From Elusimicrobiota bacterium (GTDB lineage Bacteria; Elusimicrobiota; Elusimicrobia; F11), in NCBI GenBank assembly GCA_022709485.1, contig JAKLIS010000059.1:1-7559 (forward strand): a stretch of 7,559 bases of DNA, in the 5' to 3' direction. Both the position numbers and the translations under genes were made by a program. Positions 1 through 5,232 of the stretch are shown here, in pieces. The number at the start of each line of letters is the position of its first letter. Position 1 is the stretch's first letter. A model generated the notes under the pieces. The model did no database searches, was not told where the DNA came from, and was given only the letters and a program-made list of their open reading frames with translations.

Positions 1-88
1 CATGCCGAGATGTTTCTGCTCGGCACGAGATGTTTCTGCTCGGCACGAGATGTTTCTGCTCGGCACGAGATGTTTCTGCTCGGCATGG
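1..88. repeat. Tandem palindromic repeat array, 20-bp period
   Basis: Four head-to-tail copies of a 20-bp unit. The invariant core ATGTTTCTG lies at 10-18, 30-38, 50-58 and 70-78. The outermost arms form an inverted repeat: TGCCGAG at 3-9 pairs with CTCGGCA at 19-25 across the 9-nt core. Internal copies keep a shorter CGAG/CTCG stem, and neighbouring units can instead pair as CTCG-GCA-CGAG, so the array could fold in alternative ways. The copies are nearly identical, which suggests recent expansion. The left end lies outside the window. This looks like a REP- or RPE-like dispersed palindrome family that has tandemised; there are no unique spacers. Confidence 0.93.
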
Positions 89-743
89 CCCTGAGCAGAA
101 ACGTCTCAGGGCGACGAACCCCCGCCTCATTACGAGAAGTCGTCATGCCGAGATGTTTCTGCTCGGCACGAGAAGTTTCTGCTCGGCACGAGAGCTTTCT
201 TTTCATTTGCCGAAAGAGCCGGGCATAATCTTTCACTTGAAAATGGGCGTTTAGCCCGCTGGGGTTGGGAAACACCCAGACCCAGGAGTTCCCGATTTTT
301 TCTTTCCGCAAACCCATCGCAGCTTTCGGTTCATCAAACCCCTTCCGGTAAAGGCCCAAACCGAGAAATGCCACGGCTTTGGGATTATAGAGGATAATTT
401 TATTTCTCACTTGCCGGGCCCCCTTGCGATACTCTTGAATCGTTAATTCATCCTCCCGCGCTGTCGCGCGACTCACCAAATTGGTGATCCCAATTTTGTA
501 TTTAAGGAGATCCGCGGAATCATAGGGAGTAAGACGCCTCAAAATAAGGCCTGAAGCCCAAAGGGCCGGCCAAAAGCGATTGCCGGGACGACCGAAATGA
601 TGGCCAATGGCCGCTGTATAAAGGCCGGGATTTATGCCCACAAAAAGTATATCAAGCCCGGGCGCAATGATGTCTTTGACCGTTTTCCGCCGAGCGCGTT
701 CAAGGTCTGTTAATGTGGGGCGGGGATGCCGCTGGGAGTTCAT
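1..743 (-). CDS. mug: G/U-mismatch-specific DNA glycosylase (Mug/TDG family), C-terminus open into repeats, partial
   Basis: Uracil/thymine-type DNA glycosylase that starts base-excision repair by removing U or T mispaired with G. The minus-strand reading begins at the ATG 743-741; an in-frame stop lies upstream at 803-801. Residues 33-41 read LFVGINPGL, the family's first active-site motif, with Asn38 at the catalytic position. HFGRPGNRFW follows at 49-58, and NPSGLNAHF at 160-168 is the second, DNA-intercalating motif. The domain ends near residue 181 (position about 201), the usual family length. Instead of stopping, the frame stays open through the palindromic repeats to position 1, adding about 60 repeat-encoded residues with no stop in the window. 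Either the natural stop was lost to repeat insertion, or the frame ends just outside. No Shine-Dalgarno is visible; TATAAT at 755-750 lies just upstream, so a leaderless transcript is possible. The domain call is firm; the tail as real protein is uncertain. Confidence 0.88.
   Translation of the reverse strand, partial: MNSQRHPRPTLTDLERARRKTVKDIIAPGLDILFVGINPGLYTAAIGHHFGRPGNRFWPALWASGLILRRLTPYDSADLLKYKIGITNLVSRATAREDELTIQEYRKGARQVRNKIILYNPKAVAFLGLGLYRKGFDEPKAAMGLRKEKIGNSWVWVFPNPSGLNAHFQVKDYARLFRQMKRKLSCRAETSRAEQKHLGMTTSRNEAGVRRPETFLLRAMPSRNISCRAETSRAEQKHLVPSRNISA
89..111 (-). repeat. Inverted, diverged copy of the palindromic repeat
   Basis: CCCTGAG at 89-95 pairs perfectly with CTCAGGG at 105-111 around a 9-nt loop. 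Read on the minus strand, the loop is ACGTTTCTG, one base different from the ATGTTTCTG core of the neighbouring array. This is therefore the same element in opposite orientation. Its stem differs from the TGCCGAG/CTCGGCA stem of the others, but both arms changed together so pairing is kept. That pattern suggests the hairpin itself is what is maintained. Confidence 0.75.
144..192. repeat. Second cluster of two palindromic repeat units
   Basis: Two more plus-orientation units, separated from the main array by about 32 bp of non-repeat sequence after the inverted copy. The first has core ATGTTTCTG at 153-161 with CCGAG/CTCGG arms at 148-152 and 162-166. The second has a variant core AAGTTTCTG at 173-181, and CTCGGCACGAG closes the cluster at 182-192. 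The cluster begins where the glycosylase on the minus strand would normally end, so the last residues of that frame are encoded by repeat DNA. Confidence 0.88.
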
Positions 744-1105
744 GACGGCATTATATATAGCGGCTGGCAAACGATTAAATAGCCTAGGATTCCGTTCGAT
801 TTATGGGCGAAGGGTTTTCCCTCCCGGCGATCCGGCTCCGGCCGTCCCCTTGATTCTCCGGGGATTTCAAATAGAACATTAGCGGTCATCAAATGAAAAA
901 GCTAATTGGAATTTTCACCATCTATTAATATTTTTGCCCCCACTTTTTTTACGAAAAGCCCACAATTTGGTTTGGAACTTTCGACACTTTTCCAACTTAC
1001 TTCATAAGGGACATGTATATCGGGGATGGGTCAAACCCAAGTCGCCCCAGGATTTATCAAATTGATTGTTAATCAATTACTTTAATCTAAACTCGTAATT
1101 TTAAA
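744..1105. other. Intergenic region between mug and the hydrolase operon
   Basis: No convincing gene was found on either strand. The plus-strand frame starting at 634 is antisense to mug. The stretch becomes AT-rich from about 880. It holds a GGGG...GGGT-CAA-ACCC...CCCC nested self-complementary patch (about 1022-1048) and the inverted repeat at 1060-1078, described separately. Because the flanking genes diverge, the promoters for both should lie here, but no strong paired -35/-10 is evident. Confidence 0.6.
1060..1078. promoter_or_regulatory. Inverted repeat, candidate operator upstream of the hydrolase operon
   Basis: AATTGATT (1060-1067), GTT, AATCAATT (1071-1078) is a perfect 8-bp inverted repeat with a 3-bp centre, ending 27 bp before the ATG at 1106. 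Its size and place fit a dimeric helix-turn-helix repressor or activator site. No T-tract follows, so it is not a terminator. A weak -10-like TAATCT lies at 1083-1088. The regulator is unknown, and AT-rich DNA gives some such repeats by chance. Confidence 0.4.
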
Positions 1106-1918
1106 ATGAAAAAAAGAACCCCTCTTTTTCTGATAGCTTTACTCCCTCTGGTCTCCCACGCGGAAATAATAACCCGAAAAATTAAGTACTGGGACGGAAA
1201 GACGGAATTAGAAGGCCGGATTGCTTATGACAATCGATATGCCATCAAAAAACCGGGAATTCTTGTATTTCATGATTGGATGGGGACTTCGTCATTCACT
1301 CAACAAAAAGCCGAAGATTTGGCCCGCCTTGGATACGTCGGTTTTGAAGCCGATTTATATGGCGAAGATCTTCGCCCTGAAAACACAAAGGAAGCGGCTG
1401 CTGTCGCCGAGTCTTTTAAAAACAATCGCGCCCTCTTGCGAAGACGGGCCCGCCTTGCGCTTGAAACCCTAGAACATCAGACCCGAGTTGAAAAAACCCA
1501 GATTGGCGCTATCGGATTTTGTTTTGGAGGAACCGCCGCGCTAGAGCTGGCGCGCTCAGGCGCTCCGGTGGAAGGCGTGGTCAGTTTTCACGGCGGTTTA
1601 AGCACCCCAAACCCGGATGACGCCAAAAAAATCCTGGGGAAAATTTTGGTTCTGCACGGCGCCGAAGATCCCTGGGTCCCTCCTGAAGAGGTTGCGGCGT
1701 TTGAGAGAGAGATGACAGACGCCGGCGTCGATTGGGAGTTGGTCAAATATAGCAACGCCGTTCATGCGTTCACGAATCCGGCCGCTGGAAACGATAATTC
1801 AAAGGGCGCGGCCTACAACCGGGAAGCCGCCGAACGATCTTGGGAAACAATGAAAGATTTCTTTAACAAATTATTCGGAAAAATTGACGTTCCAGAAAGG
1901 TCTTCTCTCAAAAGATAG
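1106..1918 (+). CDS. Exported dienelactone hydrolase family protein
   Basis: An alpha/beta-hydrolase of the dienelactone hydrolase family (270 aa), predicted to hydrolyse an ester or lactone outside the cytoplasm. Residues 1-19 are a Sec signal peptide: a KKR start, a hydrophobic core and likely cleavage after SHA. The mature part shows the family order: HDWMG at 56-60 (oxyanion region), FEADLYG at 80-86, nucleophile Cys139 in GFCFGG, Asp188 in GAEDPWVP, and His220 in NAVHAFT. The Cys-Asp-His triad is therefore complete. The length suits an exported member; classical cytoplasmic ClcD is about 235 aa. The ATG has no clear Shine-Dalgarno, but the signal peptide supports this start. It is followed after 10 bp by the 1929-2225 gene, so the two are probably co-transcribed. 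Substrate cannot be read from the sequence; many homologues are not involved in chloroaromatic degradation. Confidence 0.9.
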   Translation: MKKRTPLFLIALLPLVSHAEIITRKIKYWDGKTELEGRIAYDNRYAIKKPGILVFHDWMGTSSFTQQKAEDLARLGYVGFEADLYGEDLRPENTKEAAAVAESFKNNRALLRRRARLALETLEHQTRVEKTQIGAIGFCFGGTAALELARSGAPVEGVVSFHGGLSTPNPDDAKKILGKILVLHGAEDPWVPPEEVAAFEREMTDAGVDWELVKYSNAVHAFTNPAAGNDNSKGAAYNREAAERSWETMKDFFNKLFGKIDVPERSSLKR

Positions 1919-1921
1919 GAG
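1917..1921 (+). promoter_or_regulatory. Ribosome binding site that fixes the start of the 98-aa protein
   Basis: AGGAG 7 bp before ATG 1929. It begins at the last base of the hydrolase stop codon (1916-1918), so translation of the two genes may be coupled. It decides between the 1929 start and the longer 1884 reading. Confidence 0.8.
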
Positions 1922-1928
1922 TTCAAAA

Positions 1929-2225
1929 ATGGCCAAATTCTTAATAGAAGTTCCCCATGAAGCCGAGGAATTGCCCTGCGCGCGAGTGGTTAAAAAATTC
2001 CTTGAATCCGGTTCGCATTTCTTAGTGAATGCCGACTGGGGATGTTCTGACGGAGTCCATAAAGTCTGGGTCCTGTTGGAAGCCAACAACAAAGACGAAG
2101 CCCGTTATGTCCTTCCTTCTCCTTTCCGGTCCCAGGCGCTTATTGTGGCTCTCAATAAATTCTCGGAAGAAGAAATTGATTCCGTTTTAAAAAAGTATGA
2201 ATTGAATCCAAAAAGCACTTGTTAA
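1929..2225 (+). CDS. Small conserved-looking protein of unknown function (98 aa)
   Basis: Not assigned to a named family. The start chosen is ATG 1929, preceded by AGGAG at 1917-1921 with 7-bp spacing. An upstream in-frame ATG at 1884 would overlap the hydrolase by 35 bp and lacks a ribosome site. The protein opens with FLIEVPHEAEELPCARVV (residues 4-21), an amphipathic beta-alpha start. It has a HFLVNADWGC segment (30-39), a second beta strand HKVWVLLEA (44-52), and a C-terminal helix rich in Glu and Lys. The beta-alpha-beta pattern suggests a compact ferredoxin-like fold, as in many small sensor or ligand-binding proteins. Cys17, Cys39, His10, His30 and His44 could bind a metal, but that is speculation. 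There is no signal peptide or membrane segment, so it is probably cytoplasmic. It is the second gene of the hydrolase operon. Confidence 0.8.
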   Translation: MAKFLIEVPHEAEELPCARVVKKFLESGSHFLVNADWGCSDGVHKVWVLLEANNKDEARYVLPSPFRSQALIVALNKFSEEEIDSVLKKYELNPKSTC

Positions 2226-2250
2226 CACGGTCAAGGGGAGAGGTTTTGTT

Positions 2251-4254
2251 TTAGACACGCCGGGAGGAAGACGCGGAAACCGCCAAATCACCCTGTGAAG
2301 AAGAAGTTTCCTTCATCATAGAAGCGGAGCGAGAATCAAAAATGCCCAAATACAAGGCGGTATTTGGATGAGAAAATTGGGCCGGCACGACCAAACGGAT
2401 TCTCTCTCTAAAATCTTTCAAATGTCGTGCCAGTTGCTCAGCTGATTTCCCTTCCAAATGAGCGAGATGGGCCAAATCAAGGACCAACCGATTTTTCTTT
2501 TTCTCTAGAGCTCTCCTCAACTGGAGGCCCAGATCCCTGGCTTGAGCCGCGTTGAAATGTTGCTTAAATTGAACCCAGACGACATTTCCTGATCCGTGCT
2601 CAACCGACAGGGGAATGCCCATTTTTTTTAATCGACGCCATGCCTGGTGGAGTTTGGGAGTGGCCAAGGGAGCTCGATAAACATTTCGAATTGATTTGGG
2701 ATGCTGGAAAATATTCCACTTCAGTTTTATTCCCGTCCACACCGCCAAAACCACCGATGCCAACGATAGGAGGTTTTCTTTTAAATTGGGACGGCCATAG
2801 ATCGAATGGATTTGCTTTTCGAGTTGCCCAATCCACCGGCGGATCGCCCGGTTCGGCCCAAACAGACGTCCCGTGAGAAAAATGGGATATCCTTTTCTCA
2901 CTTCGGAGGCATACCACTCTGATTTCTTTCTCAATAATGGGCTGGATGAATTTTTTAGCTTCTGAGCGCCCAGCATGTAAGTTTCGATAAATCGATAAAT
3001 AGAAGGGCCAAGGATTTGAAAATCTTTCTCGAAACATTTTCTTTGAAGCGATTCAATTTCTTCTGCCGATAATCGGGGATGTTTCACCATCGCTGCGAAT
3101 CCGTCGCAGCTTCGATAGTATTTTTCTTGATCCGCCAGTAAATCCGGACGAAGCAAACCCTCCTTCATGATTCTCTCGTAAAAGGGGGTGCCGGGGGTGG
3201 GGCCGTAGATTAAAAACTGGCCAAGGCCCGGTTTCAATTTGAGAAGACCCTGGAGCTCCTCCTCCACAATCTCAGGCGTTTGATAGGGAAATCCGACAAT
3301 CATTGAGGCAAGAATGGTGATTCCATGTTCGCGAAATTCCTTAAAAATTTCTTCCGCAGGGCGGCCCAATTGCTTGTTGTAGCCCGATTTGGTCCCTTCA
3401 TACCCAATCCAAAACCCGTCGATTCCCATTTCAAGAATTTCTTCCACTTTATACTGGCTGATGGCCCGAATGCTGGCAAATACAAACAATGAAACGCTTT
3501 TGCCCCCTTTCAGCACACATTCCCGGAATTCCATGGCCCTTTTTTTATTGAGGAGAAAATCTTCATCCAATACGACCATCGGCATGCCGGGCTCGAGTTC
3601 CTGATAACGCTCAACGACATTGTAAATGTCTTTTCCAGTCGGAAGTAATGAGATGTGTTTTCGTTTAAAAAAGTGGGATGTGCAGCAAAAATCACAGCCA
3701 TTGGGACATCCGAGGCCGGCGAAAATCATTCCTGTCCTAGAAACGGGAGCGGAAAAAATTTTGAGACGGCTAACGATGAGAGGGGGTTTATAAGGCTTAG
3801 AGGCCGGCGGTTCTCCCAGCAGTTTCCGCATGAACTCAACCCCTTCCCCCCGGCAAATGTAGTCTGAATAAGGGGCCAACACTTCATCGGATAAAACGGT
3901 CCCATATCCGCCCAGGATGATTTTCGATTGCGGAGCGTGTTCCCGGATGAGAGAGACCACATCTTTCATGTGGTGAAAAACAGCTAAAAGGAACGAAACT
4001 CCAACATAATCATAGCCTTTCCTTAATTCACGAATGAGATCGGAACGGGTTGGGTAATGAAGAACGACTGCGGGTGTTTCGATATTTTCCGAAATATAAT
4101 CGAGGGCAAAATGGAGATGAAGGGCGCGAGGACTAAATATTCCTTGGGCGCGGGTGACTTGGCCATGCAATAACTCGTATCCGACGCTGGGAGCATCCCC
4201 ATAAGCGGCGCCGAGCGGTTGGCAAACGCTGGTTAAAAGTATTTTTTTATTCAT
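2251..4254 (-). CDS. Radical SAM protein with B12-binding-like N-terminal domain and novel C-terminal extension
   Basis: A 667-aa [4Fe-4S]/S-adenosylmethionine radical enzyme. Residues about 60-150 look like a cobalamin-binding Rossmann domain (YDYVGVSF 81-88, KIILGGYGT 111-119, DYICRGEG 131-138). The DxHxxG cobalt-ligand motif is absent, as in many class B radical SAM proteins. The core carries C183-x3-C187-x2-C190 for the cluster, then VLDEDF (228-233), IGYEGT (283-288) and MIVGFP (318-323). After about residue 420 comes a less typical region: a hydrophobic stretch near 494-513 that could touch the membrane, and about 545-635 with an RLVLDL strand and alternating helices that resembles a STAS-type fold. 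The last 25 residues are Ser-rich and probably disordered. ATG 4254 was chosen because KILLTSV is the usual family start; the longer reading begins with TTG at 4332. No good Shine-Dalgarno is seen. The substrate is unknown; methyltransfer or lipid/cofactor modification are family possibilities. Confidence 0.88.
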   Translation of the reverse strand: MNKKILLTSVCQPLGAAYGDAPSVGYELLHGQVTRAQGIFSPRALHLHFALDYISENIETPAVVLHYPTRSDLIRELRKGYDYVGVSFLLAVFHHMKDVVSLIREHAPQSKIILGGYGTVLSDEVLAPYSDYICRGEGVEFMRKLLGEPPASKPYKPPLIVSRLKIFSAPVSRTGMIFAGLGCPNGCDFCCTSHFFKRKHISLLPTGKDIYNVVERYQELEPGMPMVVLDEDFLLNKKRAMEFRECVLKGGKSVSLFVFASIRAISQYKVEEILEMGIDGFWIGYEGTKSGYNKQLGRPAEEIFKEFREHGITILASMIVGFPYQTPEIVEEELQGLLKLKPGLGQFLIYGPTPGTPFYERIMKEGLLRPDLLADQEKYYRSCDGFAAMVKHPRLSAEEIESLQRKCFEKDFQILGPSIYRFIETYMLGAQKLKNSSSPLLRKKSEWYASEVRKGYPIFLTGRLFGPNRAIRRWIGQLEKQIHSIYGRPNLKENLLSLASVVLAVWTGIKLKWNIFQHPKSIRNVYRAPLATPKLHQAWRRLKKMGIPLSVEHGSGNVVWVQFKQHFNAAQARDLGLQLRRALEKKKNRLVLDLAHLAHLEGKSAEQLARHLKDFRERIRLVVPAQFSHPNTALYLGIFDSRSASMMKETSSSQGDLAVSASSSRRV

Positions 4255-4344
4255 ATTTTTAAAAGTTTTTGGATGGAAGATGCAGGAAAGAAAACAGTTT
4301 GCGGCATAAGGGATCTCAATCGTACCGTCCAATTATTTCGCGCA

Positions 4345-4350
4345 ATTATA
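4345..4350 (-). promoter_or_regulatory. Candidate -10 element for the radical SAM gene
   Basis: A perfect TATAAT on the minus strand, about 90 bp upstream of ATG 4254. No matching -35 is found at 16-18 bp. The implied transcript start near 4338 leaves a leader of roughly 85 nt and lies only a few bases from the TTG at 4332, which also favours the ATG 4254 start. Confidence 0.3.
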
Positions 4351-4473
4351 CGATATATCCGCCGGAGTCCTATTCTTATCTCGTGGAAACAATCTGATTC
4401 ACTTCCCCAATTCTATCGGAATAGGCGCTTTCCAACCCTGGAATCTCCATATCAACCGTAAAATTTTTTGAGA

Positions 4474-4479
4474 TATAAT
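4474..4479 (+). promoter_or_regulatory. Candidate -10 element for rubrerythrin
   Basis: A perfect TATAAT followed by G, 69 bp upstream of the rubrerythrin ATG, preceded by an A/T-rich run. The -35 region at 17 bp spacing (ATCAAC) matches poorly, so an activator or alternative sigma factor may be needed. A small TTATT-G-AATAA inverted repeat at 4514-4524 lies in the predicted leader and could be an operator. Confidence 0.4.
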
Positions 4480-4537
4480 GCCGTTTTCGTTGTTCTAATC
4501 ATGTCATGTCCTATTATTGAATAAACCATCTTTTAAC

Positions 4538-4542
4538 AGGAG
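4538..4542 (+). promoter_or_regulatory. Strong ribosome binding site of rubrerythrin
   Basis: AGGAG 6 bp before ATG 4549. Together with the signal peptide it fixes the start and indicates efficient translation. Confidence 0.85.
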
Positions 4543-4548
4543 AAAATT

Positions 4549-5178
4549 ATGAAATTGAAACTTTCTGGAATTGCTGCTGCTTTGGCGATCATCGCAACCA
4601 CCGGAGTCGGCTTTGCCGCTGAACCGGGTGAACTTAAGATAGGGACTACGCTTGAAAATTTGCAGGCGTCCTACAATGGAGAGTCAAACGCAAACGTCCG
4701 GTATTTGGCATTCGCAGAAAAGGCGGACACGGAAGGTTATAAGCAAGTGGCTGCATTATTCCGAGCCGCTGCCAAGGCTGAAGAAATTCATGCCAAAGAA
4801 CACGCAAAGGAAATTAAGAAGTTAAAAGCTGAACCCAAAACCGACATTCAGAAGCCAGAAGTTAAATCCACCAAAGAAAATCTCGAAACGGCTTTGAAAG
4901 GCGAAACATACGAGAAAAACATCATGTACCCCGGCTTTGCCAATAAAGCAAGGGAGGAGAAGAAAGCGACAGCGGTCCGTTCACTCACCTGGGCTTTAGC
5001 GGGTGAGATAGAACATGCCAAATTTTTCAGGGAAGCCCTGGACAATCTAGAAGATTGGAAGGTTGTCCAAAAAGAATTTCTTGTTTGTGTCGAATGTGGA
5101 TTCACCACGACGGACACAAAAATTAAACAATGCCCCGTTTGCTTTGTCCCTCGCAGCAAATTTACCACCGTTAAATAG
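4549..5178 (+). CDS. rbr: Rubrerythrin with N-terminal signal peptide
   Basis: A non-heme diiron peroxidase that reduces hydrogen peroxide to water (209 aa). Residues 1-24 are a signal peptide (KLK start, hydrophobic core, GFAA before E25), so the protein is predicted to be extracytoplasmic; most rubrerythrins are cytoplasmic. The ferritin-like domain (about 33-170) has all expected iron ligands by alignment to the Desulfovibrio protein: Glu45 in GES, Glu78 and His81 (EEIH), Glu119 and Glu122 in GETYE, Glu153 and His156 (EIEH). MYPGFA at 126-131 is a family signature. The C-terminal rubredoxin-like domain has C180-x2-C183 and C195-x2-C198 for a single Fe, the electron entry site. Nothing is missing, so it should be active. 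A strong terminator follows immediately, so it may be transcribed alone at high level, with part of transcription reading on into the flavocytochrome gene. It could instead act in iron storage or as a peroxide sensor. Confidence 0.95.
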   Translation: MKLKLSGIAAALAIIATTGVGFAAEPGELKIGTTLENLQASYNGESNANVRYLAFAEKADTEGYKQVAALFRAAAKAEEIHAKEHAKEIKKLKAEPKTDIQKPEVKSTKENLETALKGETYEKNIMYPGFANKAREEKKATAVRSLTWALAGEIEHAKFFREALDNLEDWKVVQKEFLVCVECGFTTTDTKIKQCPVCFVPRSKFTTVK

Positions 5179-5190
5179 AAATAACTAATA

Positions 5191-5232
5191 AAGTTCCCAT
5201 GCCGGGACCAAACCCCGGCTTGGGACTTTTTT
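5191..5232 (+). terminator. Rho-independent terminator after rubrerythrin, abutting the next start codon
   Basis: The arms are 5191-5206 and 5214-5228. GCCGGG (5201-5206) pairs with CCCGGC (5214-5219) around a 7-nt loop. After a T/T mismatch and one bulged T, the stem continues as AAGT/CCCA with TGGGACTT. The U-tract is six T at 5227-5232. The ATG of the flavocytochrome is at 5233-5235, directly after the last T. The only Shine-Dalgarno-like bases for that gene (GGGA, 5222-5225) are inside the 3' arm of the hairpin. Confidence 0.88.

Noticed and set aside
1..192. CRISPR array
   Set aside because: Units join directly with no unique spacers, the period is 20 bp, one copy is inverted, and no cas genes are present.
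10..254. Plus-strand proteins of about 72-74 residues encoded by the repeats
   Set aside because: They exist only because the repeat unit lacks stops in all frames. They have no ribosome site and no non-repeat domain.
634..882. Plus-strand frame of 82 residues
   Set aside because: It is antisense to the well-supported glycosylase, has no ribosome site and shows no recognisable motif.
2600..3037. Minus-strand frame of 145 residues inside the radical SAM gene
   Set aside because: It is an alternative frame within a gene whose own frame carries clear motifs on both sides.
4255..4332. 26-residue N-terminal extension of the radical SAM protein starting at TTG 4332
   Set aside because: TTG start without a Shine-Dalgarno, within a few bases of the predicted transcript start; the family normally begins at the KILLTSV segment encoded just after ATG 4254.
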